This document shows, one piece after another, positions 1 to 9,702 of a DNA stretch of 64,000 nucleotides. A program made the translations under genes and the position numbers. Each line of letters starts with the position of its first letter. The first letter of the stretch is position 1. Under the pieces are notes generated by a model. That model ran no database searches. It saw nothing but the letters and a program-made list of their open reading frames with translations, and had not been told where the DNA came from. The DNA is from Zhouia spongiae (GTDB taxonomy: Bacteria > Bacteroidota > Bacteroidia > Flavobacteriales > Flavobacteriaceae): contig NZ_CP094326.1 of the NCBI RefSeq assembly GCF_022760175.1, forward strand, positions 3,770,804 to 3,834,803, in the 5' to 3' direction.

Positions 1-2160
1 TAAGTTCTTTACACTGAAAACCTTATCGCGGGAATTACGGTACAATTCGCTTTCCATCAACCTTAACAACCGTTCGTCTTTAAACAATGCATAAAACACT
101 GAATACTGAAGCTCTCTGGATAAGGTATACGGCGAATATTCATACGGGCCTAACGGGGAATCTTTAAGCGGATATGTCTTGGCAATTACCTCGTTAACAA
201 AGAGCCATTCCGGCAATGTAAAAACATTCTGATTAAGGTACTGAACAGCTTCAAATTGCTTTTGATACGGTACCGGCTCATATGCGTTACTGGTGTCGCC
301 ATGAACAACATGATTCAAATAAACACCTCCGACGTTATTTAACACATGGTTATTGTACAATTGCCATTGCCCTATAATTCCCATATATAATTTTCCGGTC
401 TTGTAATAGGTATCTCCTTCTTCGTAGGTCCAGGTTTCTACATTTTCCAAGACCCGCTTCAGGTTTTTCACCCCATAGGTACTTGCCAGTACCGCATCAT
501 TACCAAGGTCTTCCGATTGCGACCTGGGATCGATGGTATTTTTATAATCCTGCTGTTCTCCGTAAAAATACAGAGGGTCGTTGCTGTGACGGGTTATAAG
601 TTCTTTTAGATACGTCTTTTCTTCTATATCGTTTTTAAACCATTTGTACCCCCATTCTATGGCGTATTTATCATACACTCCGATTTGTGGTGTTATTGCG
701 ACCACGTTATCTTCGGGCTGCGCCACGTAGTTATACCTTGCATAGTCCATTATAGACGGGGCTGTTCCGCCCATTTTTCGGGTAAATGACCTGGAGCGCA
801 GGGAGTCTACCTCAAATGCATAGGAGGCTCCCATATTATGTTTAAGTCCGAAAGTATGCCCTACTTCATGTGAAGAAACGAACTGAATGGCAGCTCCCAT
901 ATGCTGATCGTCAAACACATTGCCCCTAGCTTTTTCATCTATGGCACCGGTTTGAATCCTCATCCAGCTGTGAAGGGATGTCATCACATTATGCCACCAT
1001 ATGATGTCGGCTTCGAGGATTTCCCCACTACGGGGATCGACTACAGACGGCCCCATGGCATTAGCTTTCGGTGATGCCGCATAGGTTATTACCGAATACC
1101 TTACATCGTCAATATCAAAATCAGGGTCGTCTTCTGCCGGTTCTTTAGCAATCACGGCATTTTTAAAACCTGCCTTTTCAAAGGCTTGTTGCCAGTCAAA
1201 CACTCCTTGTTTTATATAAGACCTCCATTTTTCAGGGGTTGCCGGATCTATATAAAATACAATGGGCTTCCTGGGGGTTACCAATTTCCCTTTCATATAA
1301 TCTTCTACATCCTCAGCTCTTGGCTCCAGCCTCCATCTTGTAATGAGTTCGCGCTCTTCCATTGCATGCTGGCCATCATTGAAGTACCATCTTTTTTTGG
1401 AAAAGTAACCTACACGTTTATCAAGGAACCTTGGCTGCATCGGAGTTTCCGGCAAAACAACTATGTTACATGCAATTCCGATGGTAATAGGTATCGATGC
1501 ACCTCCTTCTGATACCGAAGTCGTCAACTCTGATTTCACCATTATATTTTCGGGAAAAGCCTTTATTTTTTCTATATAGGACAAACTTGTCTTTGCAGTT
1601 CCTCCCAAACCGGTGTTATTGAACACATCGTTGAAACTTTTCTCCTTCCCATTAAAGACTTTATTGACTTTTATGACTATTGAAGGGCTCTTTTTGTTGA
1701 TGGATACTATATCGAAGGACTCCACTATTGATGACGAAAAGTTATTCTGCACCGACCTGGTAATCGCATCGTCTGCGGGAGAGGAAACCATTGGTTTTAA
1801 AGTACGTACCCATACTTTATTATGTATTGTATCCTTTTGGAATGTTATAACCTTGTTTTCAAACTCCATTCCTTTATTAAGGCCTGCTTCATTTAACGGC
1901 AGGGGTACTTTTGAAATTTTATTTACAATAAGGAAAGACCTTCCCATTAATGAATCGGGGATCTCAAAATAGTAATCTTGTTTAATTTGAATTACATTAA
2001 AAATACCTTTGGTTAAAGTTCCTTCCTCTAATAGTTTATCATACTTTTTTAATGCTTCCGCATCAGCTGTATCTTTCTCTTTCTTTTGCTGTGCTTCGGC
2101 ATGAACAAATGTGGCCAACATCAAAAAAGCAGAAAGAAACATTTTTAAATACTTGATCAT
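1..2160 (-). CDS. zinc-dependent metalloprotease, DUF5117-type, 3' end cut by window edge
   Basis: The frame is open from an ATG at 2160 to the left edge (720 codons), so the C-terminus is missing. A signal peptide is visible in the first ~23 residues (MIKYLKMFLS..., ending near HAEAQ). The metzincin zinc motif HEVGHTFGLKH lies at residues 431-441, with H431, H435 and H441 as predicted ligands and E432 as catalytic base. The upstream half (residues ~50-250) matches the all-beta DUF5117 region found in large Bacteroidota metalloproteases of about 800-850 residues. It is probably exported and digests proteins or peptides; such proteases are often coded near SusCD and TlpA genes, which are abundant here. 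It follows the sensor kinase gene in the same direction after 248 nt. Family call is confident; the substrate is unknown. Confidence 0.85.
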   Translation of the reverse strand, partial: MIKYLKMFLSAFLMLATFVHAEAQQKKEKDTADAEALKKYDKLLEEGTLTKGIFNVIQIKQDYYFEIPDSLMGRSFLIVNKISKVPLPLNEAGLNKGMEFENKVITFQKDTIHNKVWVRTLKPMVSSPADDAITRSVQNNFSSSIVESFDIVSINKKSPSIVIKVNKVFNGKEKSFNDVFNNTGLGGTAKTSLSYIEKIKAFPENIMVKSELTTSVSEGGASIPITIGIACNIVVLPETPMQPRFLDKRVGYFSKKRWYFNDGQHAMEERELITRWRLEPRAEDVEDYMKGKLVTPRKPIVFYIDPATPEKWRSYIKQGVFDWQQAFEKAGFKNAVIAKEPAEDDPDFDIDDVRYSVITYAASPKANAMGPSVVDPRSGEILEADIIWWHNVMTSLHSWMRIQTGAIDEKARGNVFDDQHMGAAIQFVSSHEVGHTFGLKHNMGASYAFEVDSLRSRSFTRKMGGTAPSIMDYARYNYVAQPEDNVVAITPQIGVYDKYAIEWGYKWFKNDIEEKTYLKELITRHSNDPLYFYGEQQDYKNTIDPRSQSEDLGNDAVLASTYGVKNLKRVLENVETWTYEEGDTYYKTGKLYMGIIGQWQLYNNHVLNNVGGVYLNHVVHGDTSNAYEPVPYQKQFEAVQYLNQNVFTLPEWLFVNEVIAKTYPLKDSPLGPYEYSPYTLSRELQYSVFYALFKDERLLRLMESELYRNSRDKVFSVKNL

Positions 2161-2408
2161 AAACAATTCAGCTTTGAGTTAAATTTTCATTAAAAATCCA
2201 TTACCAAACCGTATGTACCAAGTAAAAAGGAGCAAAGCGGATCAAACAGGGAGTGAACGGGAATTATTCAACATCAATTATATAGTGGTCTCCCGATGAA
2301 ATCTCCACGGGCAACGCTTTAAAAGGAATTCAGAAGACACATCGCCTGATGCCAGAACGACAAGGACCATACCGGCCCGGGCACGGAGAGGAGACCGGTG
2401 GTTTTAAC

Positions 2409-3971
2409 TTAATCGGTGAGTAAAGGCAGCCTGCAAATGAACATATTATCTTGTTGAAATAACGATATATCTTCTTTTCCATAGTATCTGTATATGCGGT
2501 TCAGGTATTTTAACCCGAAGTTCTCACTCTTTATACCCCCTTCTTTTAACTGGAAAGTGTTCTTAACATCTATGTAATTTCCATTAATAACGACACCTAT
2601 ATACAGCGGTTCGTGAACAGACACCCTGTTATGTTTGATAGCATTCTCGACAACCGTCTGTAGAGACAAATAAGGAATCTTTTTATTTAAACCTGATGTA
2701 TCTTCTATGGTGATTTCAAAATGAAGTGCGTCCCTGAATCTTGTTTTTTGCAAAAAAAGGTATTTTTCTATAAAATCCAGTTCTACACGGATCCCGGAAA
2801 GATCTCCTTGTGGCGACTGAATCAAGTACCTGTATAATTTAGACAGTTCAATTGTAAATTTTTTAGACAGGTTTGAGTCCAGGTCTATCAATGTATATAA
2901 AGAGTTCAGTGAATTGAAAAGGAAATGAGGATTTACCCTTTCTTTTAGCTGTTGCAGTTGCAGTAAAGCACTTTCTTTCTGAATGGTTTCCTTTTCGAGT
3001 ACCAGCCTGTCCTTTTCTTGCCTTAATTTCTCCCTTTCTTTGAAATCGATGTTCAATGCCCTGGTAAAATAGTAGAATACAAAAAGCACCAATACCGTAG
3101 AAAGTATATATATTATCAAGCTGTACTTTTTAATCAGGTCTATGTCTTGCTCGTTAATGCTTTTGGGAAAGTTAATAGACACATAATAGTTTCCTCCCGG
3201 CAGATTCAAAGGTTGAAGGTAATTGATCACATCGAGGTTTAAATATTCTGACTGAGCGATTTTTTTATTATAATCACCAAGGTTTAAAAGTGTATCTCCG
3301 GATAAGGTTTGCGTGCTTTGGTATACATTTGTTCCTATAAGATCGAGATTAGGGTGAAGCATACAGGTACCCTTTTCGTCAAAGACATAAGCATAGGACT
3401 GAGAATAGACGTCTGTATTCCAAAATAATTTCTGTACTACTTTTAAGTCGAGATCATACCCGTAAAAATAAGTCAACTGATCTTTTGAATAGTGTCTGAT
3501 CTGGCGCCAAATCACCCTATGTTCCGGGGTTTGAAAAACATAAGCCTGTATGGTATCAGACTGATGAGAGCCTACAAGTTTCCCGGTTTCTTCCGGACTT
3601 ACGGTTACTCCATCTTGTAATTCGATATGAACAAGAGAATCATTCTTTATCAGTCCGAACCAGTTTTTTACCAGGCTACTATCCGATCTTTGCAAAGAGC
3701 TTAAAATTGATAAATTATGTAACACTGCTGTTGGGCCCGATACATCCCTAATGATATCCTGCGCACTCCTTAAGGGCCATTGCAGGGCTTTGAATTCATT
3801 TTTTATCCCTTCACGTTTCTTATAGAAACTCCTCTGGGCAATATCATTTCTTACTTCATCAATCTCATCCGAGATTAACGAGTTTAAAATAAAGGTAGCA
3901 ATAATAGAGGTTATAATAATGACAAATATAAATGCAACATACCTCTTTCTTGCGGTAAAATGTTTTAACAT
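2409..3971 (-). CDS. LytS-family sensor histidine kinase (His_kinase PF06580 type)
   Basis: This is an inner-membrane sensor kinase of 520 residues. I start it at the ATG at 3971 rather than the TTG at 3974. TM1 is at ~12-32, an extracytoplasmic region resembling a Cache sensor fold runs to ~282, and TM2 is at ~284-303. A coiled-coil linker (~308-345) leads to the phosphoacceptor motif VNPHFLFNSLNSLY (His ~349). The N-box VVENAIKHN is at ~440-448, and a glycine-poor G-box (NFGLKYLNRIY) is near the C-terminus. Kinases of this class normally pair with a LytTR response regulator, but none is adjacent in this window, so it is an orphan here. A possible -7 box, the reverse complement of CAAAGATA, is at 3996-4003. 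Signal and target genes are unknown. Confidence 0.85.
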   Translation of the reverse strand: MLKHFTARKRYVAFIFVIIITSIIATFILNSLISDEIDEVRNDIAQRSFYKKREGIKNEFKALQWPLRSAQDIIRDVSGPTAVLHNLSILSSLQRSDSSLVKNWFGLIKNDSLVHIELQDGVTVSPEETGKLVGSHQSDTIQAYVFQTPEHRVIWRQIRHYSKDQLTYFYGYDLDLKVVQKLFWNTDVYSQSYAYVFDEKGTCMLHPNLDLIGTNVYQSTQTLSGDTLLNLGDYNKKIAQSEYLNLDVINYLQPLNLPGGNYYVSINFPKSINEQDIDLIKKYSLIIYILSTVLVLFVFYYFTRALNIDFKEREKLRQEKDRLVLEKETIQKESALLQLQQLKERVNPHFLFNSLNSLYTLIDLDSNLSKKFTIELSKLYRYLIQSPQGDLSGIRVELDFIEKYLFLQKTRFRDALHFEITIEDTSGLNKKIPYLSLQTVVENAIKHNRVSVHEPLYIGVVINGNYIDVKNTFQLKEGGIKSENFGLKYLNRIYRYYGKEDISLFQQDNMFICRLPLLTD

Positions 3972-4050
3972 CAACTAAAATCTTTTTCTGTTGAACAAAG
4001 ATAAAAAGATAATGTGGCTCTCCTTCATCAACTATAGTTCGGAACGCTCT

Positions 4051-4098
4051 TCGGAGCTCCCGACAGGCTATACAGGATAAATATCAGTGATCGAGTAA
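4051..4098 (-). repeat. partial copy of a dispersed intergenic repeat
   Basis: The segment beginning TCGGAGCTCC and ending near TCGAGTAAA resembles the end of the copy at 50912-51024, sharing TCGGAGCTCC, TATACAGG, TAAAT and the ATCGGGTAA-like end. It lies in the 292-nt gap upstream of the sensor kinase. Only about half of the unit is recognisable. Confidence 0.5.
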
Positions 4099-4263
4099 AC
4101 GAAAAAGCATCCCTGAAGCAATTAAGAACCGGGACTCCTGATTTTCAAATGTAAACATATGTATAGCCAGAAAGCAATCCTGTCGAGGAATCATTCATTA
4201 TTCGGCAACCCGTTTGCATATCATCTTTTATTCCCGGGCATTATTTATCACCGGATAACCTCG

Positions 4264-4719
4264 CTAATCATTTAAAATCCTCTCCAATTCTGCTTTAAGT
4301 TCAACCCCCTGGTAACTTCCGGACAAAAATCGTTGTATCGAACTTTCTGCCCTTAGCATATCACCTTCATCAAGATCATTGCTTTCCAGAACCTGTAAAA
4401 GTAATTCAGCAGCACTCATGGTTGTTTCGTATTCACCATGAATCAATAAATTAACTAAAAAAGGTATTTCGGCTTTACAGGCCTCTAATGCATACGGATA
4501 ATCCCTGCATGTATTCAGATAGATACTTTGTTTTTCGGGTCTTGCTTCATTTTTTACCAGGTCGACCAATAATTGCCCGATACCAGGGTCATTGAAATTT
4601 TCAATTGCCAGCACCACCAAATCATCTCTTTCCGATACATCTTCTGTATTTGATATTTCCAGAATGATTTTATCGATGAGTAATTGTTTTTCGTTAAGAA
4701 TTTTCTCTTTAAAATTCAT
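4264..4719 (-). CDS. hypothetical small helical protein (HEAT-like)
   Basis: This gene codes for 151 residues, acidic and almost entirely predicted alpha-helical, without signal peptide or membrane segment, so it is probably cytoplasmic. Paired amphipathic helices such as GIGQLLVDLVKN and AEIPFLVNLLIHG, followed by a third repeat-like pair (AAELLLQVLE), suggest a short HEAT/ARM-like solenoid. I do not recognise a named family. It stands alone on the minus strand between the lipoprotein gene at 4851 and the kinase, with ~130 nt and ~290 nt of flank. Proteins of this shape are sometimes immunity or scaffold proteins, but nothing here proves a role. Confidence 0.55.
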   Translation of the reverse strand: MNFKEKILNEKQLLIDKIILEISNTEDVSERDDLVVLAIENFNDPGIGQLLVDLVKNEARPEKQSIYLNTCRDYPYALEACKAEIPFLVNLLIHGEYETTMSAAELLLQVLESNDLDEGDMLRAESSIQRFLSGSYQGVELKAELERILND

Positions 4720-4850
4720 ATGAACAGCTAAGGTTTCGTAATTCGTATAATCAAATTATATGCCATTCCTAGAGTAGAAATGATTGCTCCCTCCTCTTAG
4801 ATTACATTCATTATTATCAACAACATTATAATTTTATCACAGGCACTCTA

Positions 4851-6236
4851 TTACAGAGCGCAATTATTATTCAATATTTGATTGATATCAGGGTTGTATC
4901 CGTTATTGATTATAAAATTATTCTCGTCAAATTCTTTATATTTTATTTCACTTAATAATTTTTTTAATCCACAGAAATTAACAAGTCCAGTATTGTTTGA
5001 AATTTTTATAGTACCTCGTTCAAAAGTCTGAGCAGACAAAGCTTCCAGGTCTATAAGTTTAGGATTATTGTTAATATACAGCTCCTTATTTGTCAGACTA
5101 TTTGTAAATACCGCATTCTGAAGACCATTTAAAGAGTTCAGGCTTAGGTTATGGTTTATAGCTATCAAATAGTCTACAGACTTTAATTCTGTAAGATCTG
5201 CTATATTTTCTAAAGACGGATTATTTATTATTTTTAATGCTCCTGTACTGGCTAAGCTCGATAGGCCGTTGAGGCTCGTGAGTTTCTGGTTATCTTCAAC
5301 GGTAAAATACAGCTCACAATGTTTCAGATTTTTCAAGCCCTCGAGATTTGACAATGAACCGTTACTTTTTATCACAAAAGAGTTTACCTCTTGTAAATTA
5401 TCTAAACCATCAAGATCGGATAATGTATTGTTGGCTACAATATTCACTTTGTGTGCATATGTCAAACGATTTAATGCCTCTATATTTATTAAAGCCGGGT
5501 TTACACTTAAAGATAATTCACTTTTTACTGTATGAAGTTGGTTTAGTCCATTCAGGTTTTGCAACAATTCATTTCCTGAAACCGAAAGGATCCCCAAATC
5601 GGTTATATTTGATAATGCTTCTATGTCTGTTAACCGGTCATTATTCAGGATGGCCAATCTGGCTTCTTCTGAGTCGAGTGTCAAATTTTCAAGTCCGCTC
5701 AAATTCTGAAGATTCGTATTAATTATTAATAAATCTCCTTTTACCTGATTCAGGGTATTTAATGCCGAGAGGTCTGATATTCCAGCAGTAGACTTGAGTA
5801 TTAAACTCCCTTTAATAACATTATACCCGCTCTCTGCGAATTCTTCAACCTGTCCCTGATCATTGAGTTCTACATTGCCCTCATATGTTTTTTCTCCGGT
5901 AAGAAAGTTGTATTCAGCAGATGTGGATATCCCGTCAGCATTAACTGCAACCACCTTCCCCTGGTATTCGGTTAACCCTTTTAACTCATCAAATGTAAAT
6001 GTATGCTCATTTATATTTTCTGCAACCAACGCTTCATTTAAATACACCTTGTAAACAATATGCTGATCTGTATCACCTCCAGGGCGGGTCCATTTTATCT
6101 TACTCTCATAAGGGTTTCCTGAAATAACTTCTACGGTTATCTCTGACAGTGAAGGTTCCTGATATTCATCTGATGTAGAACACGATAACAAAAATAATAC
6201 TATTCCGGCCAAGCCGTACCACAAACGTATAGACAT
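4851..6236 (-). CDS. surface lipoprotein with FN3 domain and receptor L-domain/LRR-like repeats
   Basis: I prefer the ATG at 6236 over an in-frame ATG at 6320. It gives a clean lipoprotein signal (MSIRLWYGLAGIVLFLLSCS, Cys at ~19) and a mature protein of about 440 residues, whereas the longer version adds an unneeded hydrophobic stretch. After the anchor comes a fibronectin type III-like domain (~28-115, with SKIKWTRP and LTEYQGKVVAVN), then many beta-solenoid repeats of the form 'L..L..V...L.I..N..L.NL.GL..L'. The repeats resemble the receptor L-domain / leucine-rich family of Bacteroidota surface proteins. They probably mediate binding to a protein or carbohydrate outside the cell. It is not in an obvious operon: 130 nt separate it from the next minus-strand gene, and 930 nt lie upstream. 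Confidence 0.7.
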   Translation of the reverse strand: MSIRLWYGLAGIVLFLLSCSTSDEYQEPSLSEITVEVISGNPYESKIKWTRPGGDTDQHIVYKVYLNEALVAENINEHTFTFDELKGLTEYQGKVVAVNADGISTSAEYNFLTGEKTYEGNVELNDQGQVEEFAESGYNVIKGSLILKSTAGISDLSALNTLNQVKGDLLIINTNLQNLSGLENLTLDSEEARLAILNNDRLTDIEALSNITDLGILSVSGNELLQNLNGLNQLHTVKSELSLSVNPALINIEALNRLTYAHKVNIVANNTLSDLDGLDNLQEVNSFVIKSNGSLSNLEGLKNLKHCELYFTVEDNQKLTSLNGLSSLASTGALKIINNPSLENIADLTELKSVDYLIAINHNLSLNSLNGLQNAVFTNSLTNKELYINNNPKLIDLEALSAQTFERGTIKISNNTGLVNFCGLKKLLSEIKYKEFDENNFIINNGYNPDINQILNNNCAL

Positions 6237-6746
6237 TAAATTATAGATTTTGATAATAAAAAAGTTGAAAAAACAGGCACAAAGAAACAAAATTGCGGTC
6301 ATATGCCATCTCTCAGACATTGTAAAACATATGTTAAATAAAGTCTTTTTAGTACGTTTGTATTAAGAAAAATCTATGACATCATATTAAGAACGGAAGT
6401 ATCTTCCGTGGCTTTCGGCCATATACTCAAGATTCAACACCTAAGTAAAGTACTCTACTGGTAGTTGTATGGTAGGGAATTATATGGAGTACACATGGAA
6501 CATACATATAGAGGCTGCGGACTTGAACGGACTTTCTGTGGATATTTCACTACGACATAAGAGAATCATTTGTCGTTTAGGAAATAATTTCAATATACAA
6601 AAAAGAGGTATGTAGCCATTACTGTTTTATGTAAGAATGTTCGTTCATACAACCTTAAAATGTTTGTGTCTGTAATTACCATGAAACCATACAGAGGTTT
6701 TACAAAAAATCCAATAAATTCTTTTGGGATGTAATATCCGTATGCT

Positions 6747-7040
6747 TTAATGTTTATATTTTCTTAAGCTCACTGTATGAGCTATGATCAACATAACGGC
6801 TTCAATATAAATCAGCAGAGTATGAATATGAAGTGGCTTATCAATGCCTATGGAAACAGCTATTAAACCAATGGCAGTCCAGAAAGCATATTTCAACATT
6901 CTGGATTCAGTTTTTTTAGTTATCCTAAATACGACAAAAACTCCTATTACAAGAAATGTTAAATCTATATAAGGATTGTGTGATATTCCCAGGGGACTTA
7001 GAGAAGTTACCAGTAATATATTCTTCCTGCTTGGTACCTG
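6747..7040 (-). pseudogene. remnant of a small integral membrane protein
   Basis: The minus strand is open for 97 codons from just after a TAG (7041-7043) to a TAA (6747-6749). The translation is clearly protein-like and membrane-spanning: four hydrophobic stretches including ILLVTSLSPLGI, TFLVIGVFVVF, AFWTAIGLIAVSIGI and LLIYIEAVMLIIAH, with basic loops KKTESR and a KYKH end. No ATG occurs before the internal Met at about codon 46, and no convincing TTG/GTG start is in place. It therefore looks like a gene that has lost its 5' end, or a short gene with an unusual start. I do not recognise the family. Confidence 0.4.
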
Positions 7041-7100
7041 CTAGTTTTCAAATCATCTATAGTAGTCTGCTTCTCTGAAATAGGTTAATCATACTGAAAA

Positions 7101-7130
7101 GAAAAGACCGTCTTATTAATTTAAGACGGC
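7101..7130 (-). terminator. intrinsic terminator of locus A operon
   Basis: An 8-bp perfect stem (CCGTCTTA / TAAGACGG, 7108-7115 and 7122-7129) with a 6-nt loop is followed on the minus strand by TCTTTTCTTTTC. It lies 37 nt downstream of the TlpA stop codon. Confidence 0.7.
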
Positions 7131-7166
7131 CTAATTTATATAATAATATACCTATCTGCTGATTAA

Positions 7167-8546
7167 TCACCCTTTATTTAACAGGTCATCAAATAACTTC
7201 GTCAGTTCAGGGTTAGAAGGTCTTGGAGCATTAGACTTAATAATATTTCCTTCAGTATCAAGCAATATAAACCTGGGAATACCATTAATCAGGTAATCCT
7301 GAACAAAGTCTGATTTAAAGTCATTATCAGCCAGAAGCTGTACTCCCTCCAATTCTTCTTTATCTACCATCGTTCTCCATTTGTCTCTATCAGATTGTTT
7401 GTCTACAGAAATACTAACAAACTCTATGTTTTCATTGTGATAATCTTTTTCTATTTTCTTTAAGAATGGGATCTCTTTTATACATGGACCACACCAGGTT
7501 GCCCAAACATCTATATATACATACTTTCCTCTTAAATCTTTCAAAGAAGTAGTTCCTCCCTTATAGTTTTCATAATTATTAAAGGTAGGCGAAGGCTTTC
7601 CTTCTGCTAATGTCTGAAGTTTTTGGTATATTTTATCTACTTCTTCTTTATAACTAACATTGGTTACTGCATCAGAAAATGTTTTGTAATAGACTTCAAG
7701 ATCGTTGGTATAGGTGATTCCACTTCTAGCTTCCTTGTAGAGCAGTTCATTTCTAACAACTTCATTTTTTATTTTAGCTAACGTACTCAAATAAGCTAAA
7801 TCGTATGGCTGCTCTTCCGAATTCTCTTGAGATTTATTTCGATAATGGAACTGAAGGAGGTTTTGGTAGGCTTTAGAGAAGAAATAGTCTTCAGTATTCT
7901 GATAATCGATATCTGTCATTTCGTCTAAAAAGCCTTCAGAGACTTTAAAATCTTTATTTTCTGAATAGTAAGCATGATATCGTTCGTAATTACTTAGTGG
8001 CTCAAGATATTCATAGCGAATATTTTTGATTTCATTATTTTTGAATGTCCCTGCTAAGCCCTGAGTGTTTTCCAACAACTTTAATTTAGCATCTTTTAAT
8101 TGGTTTTGTTTGGTTTTAAATTCAACTTCTTCCATCAGGTACATATTGCCCCCTTTTGTTTCCTTACTTACAAGTTCTTGTTTATCGAATAAGTAGTCGT
8201 TCTCAACTTTACCTTCACCGGAAAACAATAAGGTCTCATTAAAATTATTTGCATCGAATTCGACATTAAGATTTTTTCCCGGATTAAGGTACAACTGAAT
8301 TCTGTTTCTACGATCGTTGGTTAATGTATACATTCCCTCATCTATTCGTAGGGTATCAATAAAAGTTCCGTCCTCCTGAATGTTTAGGTTATGATTACGA
8401 AGTTTACCTCCCGAAATTCTAATTCCTTCTTTGACATTAATAACCTTTCCGGTAAGGATCACAAAATCTTTGGCTGGTGCTTCATTGGCACAAGAAACAA
8501 GAGTAAAGATTAGCAATGCACATATAATAGTGATATTATTTTTCAT
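7167..8546 (-). CDS. TlpA-family thiol-disulfide oxidoreductase lipoprotein (DUF4369 + AhpC/TSA-Redoxin)
   Basis: This 459-residue protein has a lipoprotein signal (Cys ~19 in LVSC), so it faces the periplasm from a membrane. Residues ~28-115 form a DUF4369-like beta domain, a helical linker follows (~125-310), and a TlpA/ResA thioredoxin domain occupies ~318-459. The catalytic motif is WCGPC (C352, C355), with the cis-Pro region at GIPRFILLD. It probably reduces disulfides or keeps exported proteins or substrates reduced. It is the last gene of the locus A operon, 84 nt after the DUF4465 gene and followed by a terminator. It is strikingly similar to the two TlpA proteins ending locus B at 32826 and 34362, sharing KYVYIDVWATWCGPC and the APRPS motif near the C-terminus. 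Confidence 0.9.
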   Translation of the reverse strand: MKNNITIICALLIFTLVSCANEAPAKDFVILTGKVINVKEGIRISGGKLRNHNLNIQEDGTFIDTLRIDEGMYTLTNDRRNRIQLYLNPGKNLNVEFDANNFNETLLFSGEGKVENDYLFDKQELVSKETKGGNMYLMEEVEFKTKQNQLKDAKLKLLENTQGLAGTFKNNEIKNIRYEYLEPLSNYERYHAYYSENKDFKVSEGFLDEMTDIDYQNTEDYFFSKAYQNLLQFHYRNKSQENSEEQPYDLAYLSTLAKIKNEVVRNELLYKEARSGITYTNDLEVYYKTFSDAVTNVSYKEEVDKIYQKLQTLAEGKPSPTFNNYENYKGGTTSLKDLRGKYVYIDVWATWCGPCIKEIPFLKKIEKDYHNENIEFVSISVDKQSDRDKWRTMVDKEELEGVQLLADNDFKSDFVQDYLINGIPRFILLDTEGNIIKSNAPRPSNPELTKLFDDLLNKG

Positions 8547-8630
8547 TTTAGTTTTATTTATTTTATGAATTTACCCGACTATTGGGCATGACGTATTTAT
8601 TCGGTTTATATCTTAATACAGGGGTTAAAT

Positions 8631-9686
8631 TTACTTACTGAGTCTTATACCATCCAGACAAAAATAAGGTGGTACCACCATCTCGCCTGTTACTTCATTT
8701 ACATATGAAGATTCCATTTTGAACAAAAGCTTATCAACAATTCCCAGTTCAGTTAAGTCTACCTTATACCAATCTGCAGCTACATAGTCAAAATCGGGAT
8801 TTTGAGGATGGACTCCCGGTTGTACAGCCAAATAAAACGCTACATTACCAGTAACGGTTTCATTATTATATCCTTCTATTATTAGTTTCACATATCCTGT
8901 TGACAGATTATTATAGGCCGCAAGAGAATCTGCTTGTATTTCGCTCTGTGTTCCTCCATTATTACGAGTTATTTCTGCTGCTGCTGATCCTGCTTTTCTT
9001 TTTTCTAATACTTCATGCCCTTTGAGACGCATAAGATCGGTATTACCAGGTCCCGGTAAGTGGAACCTGCCGTACATAGAAGTTGCTGTATTTGGGTTTT
9101 GTATATTTCTAACCGGATCGCCATCTATCATATATGATTGACTTTCCTCATTATAAGTCCCAGAATATACAGAACCATAGGCCGCTAACAAATAATTATA
9201 GGTAGTATTTGCTACCAACACATGTTCTACCATGGATGGTTTATCTAATGTGATAAAGGCGTTATTACCTTTCGTATTTCCCACCAAATAATTTTCAGTT
9301 CGATTAGGTTGATTAGTAAAGACACTAAAAATGGTTGAATCTATTGCTGTTTGACGGTCTTGCGCTGTTAATCCGGCTGATGGTGAAAAATCGGGGCTAA
9401 GGCTCCACGGATAGGAGCGCCAGTTTTTATTTGAAACAGCAAAACCTGAAAATCCTTCATTTTGATTTTTAGAGACATTAACGGTAATGACTCCAGTCTC
9501 GGCATCGCCCACCTTATATGGTGTATCAGGAATATTATATGAAAAACGTTCAAGATTTATCTCATTAAAAGTTATATCCTGAGGATAGGGAATCTTCACG
9601 TCTAACTCATCAGTACAGGAAATCATTAACATCCCGTAGCATAAAGCGCCTCCTAATATTGCTTTATTGACTTTATTTAACTTCAT
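8631..9686 (-). CDS. DUF4465 domain lipoprotein of the SusCD locus
   Basis: This 351-residue protein has a lipoprotein signal (Cys ~24, in MISCTDE). The body is beta-rich and carries the DUF4465 signature: FSGFAVSNKNW near the start, and a C-terminal block with ADWYKVDLTELG, VDKLLFKMESSYVN and PPYFCLDGIRL. It starts 16 nt after susD and is followed by TlpA, so it belongs to the same transcript. Surface lipoproteins in this position (the SusE/SusF slot) usually bind the ligand or help shape the SusCD complex. The Cys in YFCLDG is the only one besides the lipid-anchor Cys, so it cannot form an internal disulfide in the mature domain. Family assignment is from motif memory; the ligand is unknown. 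Confidence 0.75.
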   Translation of the reverse strand: MKLNKVNKAILGGALCYGMLMISCTDELDVKIPYPQDITFNEINLERFSYNIPDTPYKVGDAETGVITVNVSKNQNEGFSGFAVSNKNWRSYPWSLSPDFSPSAGLTAQDRQTAIDSTIFSVFTNQPNRTENYLVGNTKGNNAFITLDKPSMVEHVLVANTTYNYLLAAYGSVYSGTYNEESQSYMIDGDPVRNIQNPNTATSMYGRFHLPGPGNTDLMRLKGHEVLEKRKAGSAAAEITRNNGGTQSEIQADSLAAYNNLSTGYVKLIIEGYNNETVTGNVAFYLAVQPGVHPQNPDFDYVAADWYKVDLTELGIVDKLLFKMESSYVNEVTGEMVVPPYFCLDGIRLSK

Positions 9687-9702
9687 AGTTTTTATTTTAA
9701 TT

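Larger units (their letters stand above)
6237..7166. other. long intergenic region with one degenerate reading frame
   Basis: These 930 nt hold no complete gene. The leftmost ~85 nt could be the 5' extension of the lipoprotein gene if the upstream ATG at 6320 is used. The only structured content is the start-less membrane-protein frame at 6747-7040 and the terminator of locus A near 7101-7130. I see nothing convincing in 6360-6740. Confidence 0.5.

Noticed and set aside
1186-1972. Plus-strand frames inside the metalloprotease region
   Set aside because: The minus strand is open throughout with a zinc motif and signal peptide; the plus frames are shadows.
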